A stretch of 15,760 nt of DNA. Origin: an uncultured Clostridia bacterium (GTDB lineage: Bacteria; Bacillota; Clostridia; Oscillospirales; Acutalibacteraceae). Each line of letters begins with the position of its first letter. The first letter of the stretch is position 1. The translations under genes and the position numbers were made by a program. Positions 7,748 to 15,069 of this stretch are shown here, in pieces. The notes below the pieces were generated by a model. That model was given only the letters and a program-made list of their open reading frames with translations. It was not told the origin of the DNA and did no database searches. The stretch is taken from the NCBI GenBank assembly GCA_945221685.1, contig CALYNN010000015.1, forward strand, positions 1 to 15,760, in the 5' to 3' direction.

Positions 7748-7783
7748 AACTGCACCTCGGCTGAAGCTGAAGTGCAGTTTTTT
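7748..7783 (+). terminator. Rho-independent terminator after the serine hydrolase gene
   Basis: The stem CTGCACCTCGGC (7750-7761) pairs with GCTGAAGTGCAG (7766-7777) with one mismatch and one wobble around a TGAA tetraloop, followed by T6 (7778-7783). The two convergent genes end on either side. On the minus strand the stem is followed by a weaker T-rich stretch, so it may also serve the minus-strand unit. Confidence 0.9.
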
Positions 7784-7796
7784 ATTGTATTTAACT

Positions 7797-8384
7797 CTAT
7801 TTTACAATAAACATTTTAACCGTTTTAAAATTACCCAGTCCCTCAAAAATATCGTCATACTGTGCGGCAAGCCAATTGCAGTATTCCTCAATCTCGCCGG
7901 CAGTATCAATATTGTCAAACAGTCCGTATTCGTTTAGCTGATTTGCATATTCACTTCTGACCTCGTCGGAAATATTTTCAAAGAAGGGAAAATCGTTTGT
8001 GAACTCATCGTCCATATACTGTATTTCCTCACTGCTCATCGTAAGGTAATCCATACCCAGCACCGAGGTGTAATAATCCTCGGCGCATACATCGTAGCCG
8101 ATAAATTCTTCAGTGTATTCGTATGGCTTTTCGTCTGTATCGCAGTATAGCAAAAGCATAGTCTCAGTACCGTTTTTGTTCAGCAGAGAGCATAGCTCCT
8201 TTGCGTCGTATATCGAATAGGGAGAAAGGGCAATAAGCTGAGAGTCAAAATCAATATATCGGTCAATGTACGCTCTTACTTTTTCACCAACCTTTTTGTT
8301 TTCACAAAAGTCGCCCAAGCAGTTTGTTGCACCGACTCAGCAGTACATTTCCTCCTGCTTTTCGCATATAATAAGTCCTGTCAT
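7797..8384 (-). CDS. Unknown acidic protein; frame from its best start is interrupted by an in-frame TGA
   Basis: I do not recognise this family. The open part encodes about 173 residues, acidic and rich in Asp, Glu and Tyr, with no membrane helix. The longest uninterrupted reading can only begin at a TTG (8316-8318) with no ribosome binding site nearby. The same frame extends upstream to an ATG at 8382-8384 that has AGAGAGG nine bases before it, giving MTGLIICEKQEEMYC, then TGA (8337-8339), then VGATNCLGDFCENKKVG and the rest. Cysteines cluster around the TGA: codons 7, 15, 22 and 27, with the TGA at 16. Possible readings are a recent nonsense mutation or sequence error, a selenocysteine codon, or translation restart at the TTG. 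It follows the AI-2E-type permease gene by 39 bases and is probably in its operon. Confidence 0.6.
8292..8310 (-). other. Hairpin downstream of the in-frame TGA (candidate recoding element)
   Basis: On the minus strand CTTTTGT and ACAAAAAG form a 6-bp stem (plus a C-G pair beyond one bulged A) capped by a GAAA loop. The loop starts 34 bases after the TGA at 8337-8339. A loop G at that distance is formally compatible with the loose bacterial SECIS model, but the stem is A/T-rich and could easily be chance. Confidence 0.2.
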
Positions 8385-8423
8385 AGCCAATGACCTCTCT
8401 GTTGCTTCGCATTATGCAAAGCT

Positions 8424-9593
8424 TTAATTTCTTTCAGGTGTGTTATACAGATGAATTCTTCCGGCATCATTAAAGGCTTTAATTGTCATAACGCAGATGG
8501 GAACTATAAACATACCCAAAAAGCCGAAAAGCTTAAGACCGAAATAAAGTCCTGCAAGTGTAACAATTGGGTGAACCCCCAAGGAATTGCCAACGATTTT
8601 CGGCTCAAGATACTGTCTGATTACGGAAATTACAACATAAACTATAATCAGTCCCAAGGCCTGACCGTAGTTGCCCATAATAACGCTTATAACTGCCCAG
8701 GGAATTAAAATTCCGCCTGACCCTGCAACAGGTAAAATATCAAATATTGCCGTTGCAGCGGCAATCATAACTATATAGCCGTTGTCCATTACGCCTATCA
8801 GGTTCAGTATTGTAAAACCCAGGAAAAGCTCGCAGAAGGTTATAAGCATAATTATTCCGTAGGCTCTCATCATTTTAAGAACTGTTTTTGAGAAAATCTG
8901 TTTAACCTCGCTTAAAAGGTTTTTGTTGCTTTCGGGAAGCTGAAGCTTAATAAAGCTTACAATCTGCCTGTAATCCTTTGTAAAGAATATCCAAGCTATG
9001 ATTCCGATAACAATGGCAATCAGCGCCGAGGGAATATTTTTTACAATTCCGTAAATTCCGGTGATGCCGTTTGTAACTCCGTTAGTAATTGATTTTGCAT
9101 CAACTCCGATAGAGGATAAATCAAAATCCTTTACTACAGTGTCAAAATTATTAATAAGATTAGAGAAGGTAGAGTTAATTGAGTCGCTGACGGTAGTATA
9201 AATTCCGTCAGGCAGGAATTTAAGCAGGTGAAGAATTTCGCCCTTTAAAGTTGTTAAAAACGACGGAATATCGTTTAACTGGTCTGCAAGGTATGATATG
9301 AAATTAGCGATTTCTCTGCCGATAAGTGCAATAATTGTTACAACGGGACCGATGATAATCAGCACGCAAAGCAGTACCAGCAAAATTGACCACACGGCAT
9401 GGCATTTGTTTTTTGTTCTTTTGTCAAGCCCACGCAAAGGCTGTTGAAGCAATACCGCAAAGATAAACGACAGTAAAAACGGTGCCGCGACACCGCAGCA
9501 GTATTTAAAAAACAGAAACACAAGCCCTAAAATCATTGCCGCAAATGCAACATTAATAATAGCGTCGCGCCTTTTTTGAACTTTTGGATTCAT
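8424..9593 (-). CDS. AI-2E family transporter (UPF0118/YtvI-like permease)
   Basis: A 389-residue polytopic inner-membrane permease. The N-terminus has two helices at about 14-50 and another at about 65-92. A soluble, amphipathic middle stretch (~95-185) follows, then five or more helices. Family hallmarks lie in the second half: FDILPVAGSGGILIPWA, then IRQYLEPKIVGNSLGVHP and LAGLYFGLKLFGFLGMFIVP. The family contains the E. coli autoinducer-2 exporter TqsA, sporulation protein YtvI and Na+/H+ antiporters, so the substrate cannot be assigned. AAGGAAG lies eight bases before the ATG, and a good promoter lies 45 bases upstream. The following unknown gene is probably co-transcribed. Confidence 0.88.
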   Translation of the reverse strand: MNPKVQKRRDAIINVAFAAMILGLVFLFFKYCCGVAAPFLLSFIFAVLLQQPLRGLDKRTKNKCHAVWSILLVLLCVLIIIGPVVTIIALIGREIANFISYLADQLNDIPSFLTTLKGEILHLLKFLPDGIYTTVSDSINSTFSNLINNFDTVVKDFDLSSIGVDAKSITNGVTNGITGIYGIVKNIPSALIAIVIGIIAWIFFTKDYRQIVSFIKLQLPESNKNLLSEVKQIFSKTVLKMMRAYGIIMLITFCELFLGFTILNLIGVMDNGYIVMIAAATAIFDILPVAGSGGILIPWAVISVIMGNYGQALGLIIVYVVISVIRQYLEPKIVGNSLGVHPIVTLAGLYFGLKLFGFLGMFIVPICVMTIKAFNDAGRIHLYNTPERN

Positions 9594-9637
9594 ATTTTCA
9601 ACTTCCTTACAAACAGACTTTTGTAGATTATGACTAT

Positions 9638-9666
9638 ATTTTAATAAAGAAGCGGCAATTTATCAA
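9638..9666 (-). promoter_or_regulatory. Sigma-A promoter of the AI-2E-type permease gene
   Basis: On the minus strand TTGATA (9661-9666) and TAAAAT (9638-9643) are separated by 17 bases, with the ATG about 45 bases downstream. It is divergent from the promoter at 9707-9735, and both lie in the 195-base gap between the permease and ACT genes. Confidence 0.75.
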
Positions 9667-9706
9667 GTAGTTATTAACAGATTTAAGATTTTTTTAAAAT
9701 TTTCTC

Positions 9707-9735
9707 TTGATACTTTAATCGTTTTTTGTTAATAT
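9707..9735 (+). promoter_or_regulatory. Extended -10 sigma-A promoter of the ACT-hom-lysC operon
   Basis: TTGATA (9707-9712) and TAATAT (9730-9735) are separated by 17 bases, with TGT (9727-9729) making an extended -10. Transcription should start near 9742, leaving a leader of about 47 bases. No T-box, lysine riboswitch or leader-peptide attenuator fits in that space. Confidence 0.75.
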
Positions 9736-9751
9736 ATAAGAAATGTTCTCG

Positions 9752-9783
9752 ACTGTAAAACAGTTGTCCGTGTACGGAGGACA
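9752..9783 (+). promoter_or_regulatory. Palindrome and ribosome-binding-site hairpin in the ACT-hom-lysC leader
   Basis: ACTGT (9752-9756) and ACAGT (9760-9764) form a perfect 5-bp inverted repeat spaced by AAA, just after the predicted transcription start. Next, TGTCC (9765-9769) can pair with GGACA (9779-9783), burying part of the GGAGG at 9776-9780; TCCG/CGGA (9767-9770 with 9775-9778) is a competing smaller stem. The arrangement could be an operator and/or translational control, but the stems are short. Confidence 0.3.
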
Positions 9784-9788
9784 GAATT

Positions 9789-10220
9789 ATGGAAAAGGTT
9801 AAATATTATCTTGTAAATTCAACTATCCTTCCGGCTGTTTATTCAAGGGTTATAGAAGCCAAGGGTTATTTGGCGTCGGGTGAAGCCGCCTCTGCCTCTC
9901 AGGCTGCAAAAATGGCAGGTATATCCCGAAGTGCATACTATAAATACAAGGATGCTATTTTTGAGTATAATGGCGAAAACGGCGACGATACGGCAACCAT
10001 CAGCGCAAAGCTTAAGGATAATGCCGGTGTCCTTTCCTCGCTTATGAGCGAGCTGTATAAGGCAGGAGCAAATGTGCTTTCCGTTAACCAAAGTATGCCG
10101 GTTAATTCGGCGGCAGATGTTTCCGTTACAGTCAGAATTACCGAAATGACTGTTTCTCTTTCTCAGCTTGTAGATAATATAGGCAGGCTGGAGGGCGTTA
10201 ATTCGGTAAGCATTAATTAG
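9789..10220 (+). CDS. UPF0735 ACT domain protein (PheB-like) with HTH
   Basis: A 143-residue cytoplasmic protein of the UPF0735/PheB type. An N-terminal helix-turn-helix-like segment spans about 34-55 (ASQAAKMAGISRSAYYKYKD). A C-terminal ACT domain spans about 69-143, opening with TISAKLKDNAGVLSSLMSELYKAG. ACT domains bind amino acids, and family members commonly sit beside hom and thr genes in Firmicutes. The position as first gene before homoserine dehydrogenase suggests an amino-acid-sensing regulator of this branch; a chorismate-mutase label sometimes given to PheB is not supported by anything visible. GGAGG lies eight bases before the ATG, and hom starts 36 bases after the stop. Confidence 0.9.
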   Translation: MEKVKYYLVNSTILPAVYSRVIEAKGYLASGEAASASQAAKMAGISRSAYYKYKDAIFEYNGENGDDTATISAKLKDNAGVLSSLMSELYKAGANVLSVNQSMPVNSAADVSVTVRITEMTVSLSQLVDNIGRLEGVNSVSIN

Positions 10221-10256
10221 ATCTACTGTCAGTTTGTATCATATAGGAGGTTTATT

Positions 10257-11474
10257 ATGAAGGTAGCTGTTATGGGTTACGGAACGGTAGGTTCCGGAGT
10301 TGTTGAGGTTATTGAGACTCACAGCGATTCAATCCCTAAAAAAATCGGAGGCGAAGCTCTTGAGGTTTCCCGTATTCTTGATTTAAGAGATTTTCCGAAC
10401 GATTCCCACAGGGATTTATTTACAAAGGATTTTAACGATATTTTAAATGACGACGAAATAAAAATTGTTGCCGAAACAATGGGCGGCGTTAATCCTGCAT
10501 TTGATTTTACAATGAAGCTGCTTAAGGCAGGAAAAAGTGTTGTTACCTCTAACAAGGAGCTGGTGGCTCAAAAGGGACTTGAGCTTCTGAGCTGTGCTGA
10601 GGAAAACGGCGTAAACTATTTGTTTGAAGCTTCTGTAGGCGGAGGCATTCCGATTATCAGACCGCTTACTCAATGCCTTGCCGCAAACCATATTGAAGGC
10701 ATTGCAGGTATTTTAAACGGCACAACTAACTTTATTCTTACAATGATGATAGAGCAGGGAATGTCCTTTGACGAAGCACTGAAAATAGCGCAGGATAAGG
10801 GATATGCCGAAAAGGACCCGACAGCAGATGTTGAGGGTCATGATGCCTGCCGCAAGGTATGTATTCTTGCGTCCCTTGCATTCGGCAAGCATGTGTATCC
10901 CTCTCAGGTTGAAACAGAGGGTATAACAAATATTACTCTTGAGGATGTTTCCTATGTTAATTCTGCCGGTGGAGTTATAAAGCTTTTAGGTCAGATTAAA
11001 TATATCAGCGAGGAAAAAATTGCGGCTTTCGTAAGCCCTGCCGTAGTTTATAACGGCTCACAGCTTGCGTCGGTTAAGGATGTGTTTAACGCTGTGCTGG
11101 TAAGAGGCGATGCAGTTGGCGATGTTTGCTTCTACGGTGCAGGCGCCGGAAAGCTTCCCACCGCTTCGGCAGTAGTTGCCGATGTTATCGACTGTGCAAA
11201 GCATACCGAAAGAAAAAAGATTTTCGGTTGGGGCGCAGGCGACGAGGACTATGTTGTTGATTATAAAAGCACAATTAAAATGCCGTTTTATGTTAGGGCA
11301 AAGGCAGACTGTGCAGATATAAACGGACTGTTTTCCGAGGTTAAGTATCTTTCAAGAAAGGGTCAGCCGTCGGACGAGGTCGCTTTCATTACGGATATTA
11401 TGACAGAAAACGAGCTTAGGGATAAGCTAAAGAGCGTTGATGTTATCAATATAATTAAGGTTACAAGCTATTAA
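10257..11474 (+). CDS. hom: Homoserine dehydrogenase
   Basis: Reduces aspartate semialdehyde to homoserine with NAD(P)H, the committed step towards threonine and methionine. The 405-residue protein has an N-terminal Rossmann motif GYGTVGSG at 7-14. TSNKELVA follows at 97-104 (K100), then EASVGGGIP at 124-132. The signature GILNGTTNFIL is at 151-161. The catalytic segment GYAEKDPTADVEGHDACRK is at 182-200, with K200 in the position of the family's catalytic lysine. A C-terminal ACT-like part begins at about 332 (MPFYVRAKADC) but looks short; many Gram-positive enzymes run to about 430. AGGAGG lies six bases before the ATG. Aspartokinase starts 25 bases after its stop. Confidence 0.97.
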   Translation: MKVAVMGYGTVGSGVVEVIETHSDSIPKKIGGEALEVSRILDLRDFPNDSHRDLFTKDFNDILNDDEIKIVAETMGGVNPAFDFTMKLLKAGKSVVTSNKELVAQKGLELLSCAEENGVNYLFEASVGGGIPIIRPLTQCLAANHIEGIAGILNGTTNFILTMMIEQGMSFDEALKIAQDKGYAEKDPTADVEGHDACRKVCILASLAFGKHVYPSQVETEGITNITLEDVSYVNSAGGVIKLLGQIKYISEEKIAAFVSPAVVYNGSQLASVKDVFNAVLVRGDAVGDVCFYGAGAGKLPTASAVVADVIDCAKHTERKKIFGWGAGDEDYVVDYKSTIKMPFYVRAKADCADINGLFSEVKYLSRKGQPSDEVAFITDIMTENELRDKLKSVDVINIIKVTSY

Positions 11475-11499
11475 TACCGTTATTACAGGAGGACATAAT

Positions 11500-12702
11500 A
11501 TGGGACTTATTGTTCAAAAGTTCGGCGGTTCATCTGTGGCAAACGCCCAGCGTGTTATGAATGTTGCAAAAATTGTAACAGACACATATAAGCAGGGCAA
11601 CGATGTTATAGTAGTCGTTTCAGCTCAGGGTGATACTACCGACGACTTAATTGAAAAGGCAAACGAAATCAATCCCAACGCCGCAAAAAGAGAAATGGAC
11701 CAACTCTTAACGGCAGGCGAGCAGATTTCAATATCGCTTCTTGCGATGGCTATCGAAAAGCTTGGCTTTCCGGTAATCAGCCTTTTAGGCTGGCAGGCAG
11801 GCTTTAATACAAATTCAATTTATACTGCCGCAAGAATTAAAAATATTAAACCAAACAGACTTCAGGCTGAAATTGCCAAGCACAATATTGTTGTTGTTGC
11901 CGGCTTTCAGGGAATAAACAGGTACGACGACCTTACAACTCTCGGCAGAGGCGGCTCCGATACCTCGGCAGTTGCCATTGCGGCGGCGCTTAAGGCTGAT
12001 AAATGCCAAATATTTACAGATGTTGAGGGCGTTTACACCGCCGATCCCCGTAAGGTTGAAAACGCCAAAAAGCTTAAGGAGATTACTTATGATGAAATGC
12101 TTGAGCTTGCAACCCTGGGGGCACAGGTTCTTAATAACCGTTCAGTAGAAATGGCAAAAAAATACGGAGTAGAGCTTGAGGTTCTCTCCTCACTAAATCC
12201 AGTTCCGGGCACTATTGTTAAGGAGGTAGCAAAAATGGAAAAAATGCTTATTCGCGGTGTAACAAAGGATAAGGATGTTGCACTTGTTTCAATCTTAAAT
12301 TTACAGGATACTCCCGGCGTGGCTTTCAAAATTTTCTCAAAGCTTTCGTCAAAGAATATTAATGTTGATATTATTCTTCAGTCCTTCGGCAGAGACGGCA
12401 CAAAGGATATTGTTTTTACCGTAAGCAAGGAAAACGGACCTGTTGCCGTAGAGCTTCTTGAAAATATGCTCGACGATTGCAAAATCGTTTGCAATACCGA
12501 GGTTGCCAAGGTTTCAATAGTAGGTGCAGGTATGGAATCTCACCCCGGCACCGCTTCAAAAATGTTTGAGGCTCTCTATGAGTCAAACATTAATATCCAA
12601 ATGATTTCAACATCGGAAATTAAAATTTCGGTTGTTATCAATGCCGATGACGCAGACAGAGCTGTTTCCGCAGTTCATAAGGCTTTTATACCAAACGACT
12701 AA
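11500..12702 (+). CDS. lysC: Aspartokinase (Bacillus LysC type), alpha subunit
   Basis: Phosphorylates aspartate at the start of the lysine/threonine/methionine pathway. The 400-residue protein begins with the kinase motif KFGGSSV (7-13). LTAGEQIS follows at 70-77, then TTLGRGGSDTSAVA (146-159) and TDVEGVYTADPR (173-184), covering the amino-acid kinase domain to about 235. Two C-terminal ACT domains (about 260-325 and 335-400) include LQDTPGVAFKIFSKLSSKNINVD and VGAGMESHPGTASKMFEALYESNINI. The length is close to B. subtilis aspartokinase II alpha (408). AGGAGG lies seven bases before the ATG. It ends the operon, 27 bases before a terminator stem. Feedback inhibition through the ACT domains is expected; which amino acid (lysine, threonine or both) is not readable here. 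Confidence 0.97.
   Translation: MGLIVQKFGGSSVANAQRVMNVAKIVTDTYKQGNDVIVVVSAQGDTTDDLIEKANEINPNAAKREMDQLLTAGEQISISLLAMAIEKLGFPVISLLGWQAGFNTNSIYTAARIKNIKPNRLQAEIAKHNIVVVAGFQGINRYDDLTTLGRGGSDTSAVAIAAALKADKCQIFTDVEGVYTADPRKVENAKKLKEITYDEMLELATLGAQVLNNRSVEMAKKYGVELEVLSSLNPVPGTIVKEVAKMEKMLIRGVTKDKDVALVSILNLQDTPGVAFKIFSKLSSKNINVDIILQSFGRDGTKDIVFTVSKENGPVAVELLENMLDDCKIVCNTEVAKVSIVGAGMESHPGTASKMFEALYESNINIQMISTSEIKISVVINADDADRAVSAVHKAFIPND
12220..12237 (+). promoter_or_regulatory. Internal ribosome binding site and in-frame ATG within lysC
   Basis: AAGGAGG (12220-12226), an extended perfect Shine-Dalgarno, lies eight bases before an in-frame ATG (12235-12237) at codon 246, exactly at the junction between the kinase domain and the ACT domains. 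Confidence 0.85.
12235..12702 (+). CDS. Aspartokinase beta (regulatory) subunit from the internal lysC start
   Basis: Translation from the internal ATG would give a 155-residue protein made only of the two ACT domains, in the same frame and with the same stop as the alpha subunit. In B. subtilis aspartokinase II and in Corynebacterium aspartokinase an in-frame internal start yields just such a beta subunit, and the alpha2beta2 enzyme is regulated through it. In B. subtilis the internal start is also, as I recall, at about codon 246. The ribosome binding site here is stronger than is likely by chance within a coding sequence. Production of beta is inferred, not shown. Confidence 0.75.
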   Translation: MEKMLIRGVTKDKDVALVSILNLQDTPGVAFKIFSKLSSKNINVDIILQSFGRDGTKDIVFTVSKENGPVAVELLENMLDDCKIVCNTEVAKVSIVGAGMESHPGTASKMFEALYESNINIQMISTSEIKISVVINADDADRAVSAVHKAFIPND

Positions 12703-12725
12703 TCGCGAAAATATAATAAGCATAA

Positions 12726-12760
12726 AAAGAGAGAGGTAACACTAACACCTCTCTTTTTTT
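12726..12760 (+). terminator. Bidirectional terminator between lysC and trmO
   Basis: AGAGAGGT (12730-12737) pairs exactly with ACCTCTCT (12747-12754) around a 9-base loop. T7 follows on the plus side (12754-12760) and A5 precedes it (12724-12728), so it also reads as a terminator on the minus strand. It separates two convergent units; the trmO stop codon overlaps its T-run. Confidence 0.93.
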
Positions 12761-13439
12761 ACGCTTGTTTTTCGTCTATAACATCTGTTACTGTCAGGTG
12801 TGTTCCGTCAACCTTAAAGCGAACATCAAAGCCGGCATATTTTACGCCGTAAATTCTTTCGCTGTCGTGTTGGTATGCAGGTCGCGGATCCTGCTTCAGT
12901 ATTCCGCCAATGCCTGCCCGCTTGTCTTGGGGCAGTCTGCTTAACAGGCTTTCGGAAAATTCAACTTCTAAAGAATAATCCGTAAACTCTTGGGCAAAGC
13001 CCTGAACTGCGTCGGGTCTGCTGTCGGTATAGGTAATGTACGGCTTAATGTCATATATGGGAGTTCCGCTAATCATATCCGTTCCCGAAACCCAAAGCAC
13101 CGTTCCGTCGTTAACCGTTTTTTCTGTCTTAATAAGCTTTACGCAGGAAAGACCTATGGGATTAGGTCTAAACGGCGAACGGGTTGCAAAAACGCCCTTA
13201 CGCCTTTCACCGCCCAAACGGGGCGGGCGAACGGTAGGGGAGAACTCTTCTCTTATGCTTTCGCTGAATTGCCACAAAAGCCACAGGTGAGAAAATTCTT
13301 CAATACCCTCCAAAGCCTCGGGAGCTCTGTATTCAGGCTCAAAAACGATTTTTCCCGTTAGCTCATCAACAAGCCCCGACTGTCGAGGCACGCCGAATTT
13401 TTCGGGCAAATCCGTATATATTCTTGCTATTATCTTCAT
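12759..13439 (-). CDS. trmO: tRNA (N6-threonylcarbamoyladenosine-37) N6-methyltransferase TrmO
   Basis: A 226-residue TsaA/YaeB/TrmO family protein that uses S-adenosylmethionine to methylate t6A37 in tRNA-Thr. The protein opens with a small beta-barrel region. The family signature KGVFATRSPFRPNPIGLS is at 81-98, preceded by RPPRLGGERR and followed by SGTDMISGTPIYDIKPYI (118-135). The first ~135 residues form the catalytic core; the C-terminal part (IGGILKQDPRPAYQ, then IYGVKYAGFDVRF) matches full-length bacterial members of about 230 residues. AAGGA lies close upstream of the ATG. It is the last gene of the unit behind the DUF218 gene, separated by 48 bases. Confidence 0.93.
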   Translation of the reverse strand: MKIIARIYTDLPEKFGVPRQSGLVDELTGKIVFEPEYRAPEALEGIEEFSHLWLLWQFSESIREEFSPTVRPPRLGGERRKGVFATRSPFRPNPIGLSCVKLIKTEKTVNDGTVLWVSGTDMISGTPIYDIKPYITYTDSRPDAVQGFAQEFTDYSLEVEFSESLLSRLPQDKRAGIGGILKQDPRPAYQHDSERIYGVKYAGFDVRFKVDGTHLTVTDVIDEKQA

Positions 13440-13487
13440 AAATCCTTTTCCTTTTCTTTTAGGATAACGGTAATAATTGTGTATAAT

Positions 13488-14261
13488 CTATCTTACTATG
13501 AATTCCTTAACAACGCCGAGAACCTCTCTTAAATAGAAAATCGACTTATCAAAAAATGTTGAGCCTGAGCTGATTGTTCCAACCTCCAAGCCTTGCTTTT
13601 TGCAAATCATTTTTGCTCTTTTTAAGTGGTAGTCAGAGGATACAATTGCAATATCCTGACTTAAATTCTCTTTTTCAATAAGCTCCATTGAATATTTTAT
13701 ATTGGTTTCGGTGTTAACACTTTTGTCCTCTATGTAAAGGCGTGATTTATCTATGCCCATTTCGGTTAAAAGGTTATACATACATTGAGCCTCGCTGATG
13801 TTTTCATTCTGTCCCTGACCTCCCGAAAGAACCGCAACACTGCTTTCATTTTCAGTCAAATAATCGTAAGCGGCTCTTACCCGACTTTTAAGCGTGAAGC
13901 TTGGAGTATCGCCCTTAACGGCACAGCCTAATACAATAATGGTTTGTTGGTTGTCGCTGTGACCGGGCGCCTCGTAAATTATACTTCCCAAGGCAAGAGA
14001 AAAGCAGATTACGCCCACCGCAAGCACCGAAGCCACCGCAGTAACAAGTATTCTGCCCCTTTTTGATTTTGAAAGGTGCTTGCATAGTTCAATGATTTTG
14101 CTCCAAAAAACAGTTACGGCTATTATGCCCACGCAAAGTATAATTCCGAAAACATTTCCTATATTGAAAATATTGTGAAATATGGGAACGATAAGCGTTA
14201 CGAGAACAAATAGAGCAGCACCGACTATCAGTATTTTAACTATTGCTTTCGGTATTTTCAT
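13488..14261 (-). CDS. YdcF/SanA/ElyC-like DUF218 membrane protein
   Basis: A 257-residue protein with three predicted N-terminal membrane helices (about 8-28, 36-54 and 72-96) and a DUF218 domain from about 106 to the end. Recognisable DUF218 blocks are IIVLGCAVKGDTPSFTLKSRV (108-128), LSGGQGQNENISEA (145-158), EDKSVNTETNIKYS (178-191) and AIVSSDYHLKRA (205-216). Relatives include E. coli SanA and ElyC, which affect envelope integrity, and YdcF, which binds S-adenosylmethionine; the biochemical role is unsettled. The start overlaps the end of the XRE-regulator gene by 26 bases, and AAAGGAG lies seven bases before the ATG inside that gene, so translational coupling is likely. Confidence 0.85.
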   Translation of the reverse strand: MKIPKAIVKILIVGAALFVLVTLIVPIFHNIFNIGNVFGIILCVGIIAVTVFWSKIIELCKHLSKSKRGRILVTAVASVLAVGVICFSLALGSIIYEAPGHSDNQQTIIVLGCAVKGDTPSFTLKSRVRAAYDYLTENESSVAVLSGGQGQNENISEAQCMYNLLTEMGIDKSRLYIEDKSVNTETNIKYSMELIEKENLSQDIAIVSSDYHLKRAKMICKKQGLEVGTISSGSTFFDKSIFYLREVLGVVKEFIVR

Positions 14262-14937
14262 TTGTAAGCTCCTTTATTTTTTTAATGCAAAGCAATGCCG
14301 TAAGTATTACCGCGGCACACATAAGTAAAGCGGCGGCAGCGGCAACCGACGGATGACGGGGAATTGCGAATTTAATAATTCTTGTTAAAAAGCTGATAGG
14401 AAAAATACTGTTGAGCATAAAAAGAGCTATGGCTTTGTTGCCTGCAATTTTTATAACCTCATTTTTACTCAGCTCGCACCGCAGACTGTTAATTGCAAGA
14501 AAGAATATAAGTCCCGAAGCAACCGTCGCAAAAAGCGAAGCGGCGGCAAACATTATTTCCCAATGAGTATAAAATAAAATCGGAAATGCCCAAATGCAGT
14601 ATATTTCGGTAACAGAGCCCAAAACTGCGCTGAAAACAGCGGCGAATACGGCAACAATTAAACAGCCTTTATAGTTTTTCATAAGTCTTTTTCTTTCGTA
14701 TTCCGTATGCTCTGCTATCTGCACCGCAGGCTTCTCGCCTGTAAGCAGCTCGTCGATTGTAACTTCCAAAACCTCGGAAAGCCTTGGTAAAATAGTTATA
14801 TCCGGAAAGCCGTCGCCCTTTTCCCATTTGCTTACCGTTCTGTTGCTTACATTAAGCAGCTCACCAAGCTGAATTTGGTTTAAGCCCTTTACCTTTCGCC
14901 TGTCGGCAATTATTTTTCCAGTTTGCTTTGAATCCAT
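14236..14937 (-). CDS. XRE-family transcriptional regulator with four C-terminal membrane helices
   Basis: A 233-residue protein. An N-terminal Cro/C1-type helix-turn-helix spans about 5-66: IIADRRKVKGLNQIQLGELL, then the recognition helix region NVSNRTVSKWEKGDGFPD, then LEVTIDELLTGE. After a basic linker, four hydrophobic helices lie at about 91-112, 128-150, 167-187 and 197-217. This fusion is common in Clostridia, where the regulator is membrane-attached; the signal it senses is unknown. The frame is open further upstream to 15102, but the ATG at 14935-14937 has GGGAGG eight bases before it and sits directly before the HTH domain, and the extra 55 residues would cover the promoter. It overlaps the following DUF218 gene by 26 bases. 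Confidence 0.88.
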   Translation of the reverse strand: MDSKQTGKIIADRRKVKGLNQIQLGELLNVSNRTVSKWEKGDGFPDITILPRLSEVLEVTIDELLTGEKPAVQIAEHTEYERKRLMKNYKGCLIVAVFAAVFSAVLGSVTEIYCIWAFPILFYTHWEIMFAAASLFATVASGLIFFLAINSLRCELSKNEVIKIAGNKAIALFMLNSIFPISFLTRIIKFAIPRHPSVAAAAALLMCAAVILTALLCIKKIKELTNENTESNS

Positions 14938-14977
14938 TTTTTTCGCCTCCCGTGAGGTGTTGCTTTCTTTCAAATTG

Positions 14978-15006
14978 ATTGTAGCATAAAGTACCGAAAA
15001 ACACAA
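14978..15006 (-). promoter_or_regulatory. Extended -10 promoter of the XRE-DUF218-trmO unit
   Basis: On the minus strand TACAAT (14978-14983) is preceded by TGC (extended -10), and a weak -35 TTGTGT (15001-15006) lies 17 bases upstream. The ATG lies about 40 bases downstream. A 10-bp palindrome CGAAGCTTCG (15047-15056) lies upstream of the -35 and could be a regulator site. Confidence 0.65.
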
Positions 15007-15069
15007 TGTATGCTTTGCAGAATAAATCCACGCACCGTGGAAGTAACGAAGCTTCGGGGGGGTTGAGAT

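Noticed and set aside
8316..8318. TTG as the simple start of the unknown gene at 7797
   Set aside because: Not excluded, but no Shine-Dalgarno lies at a suitable distance; the AGGAGG at 8351-8356 is 32 bases away and belongs to the frame upstream of the TGA.
9736..9788. Riboswitch, T-box or leader-peptide attenuator before the ACT-hom-lysC operon
   Set aside because: The leader is only about 47 bases, too short for a lysine riboswitch or T-box, and holds no Thr/Met-rich leader peptide or terminator.
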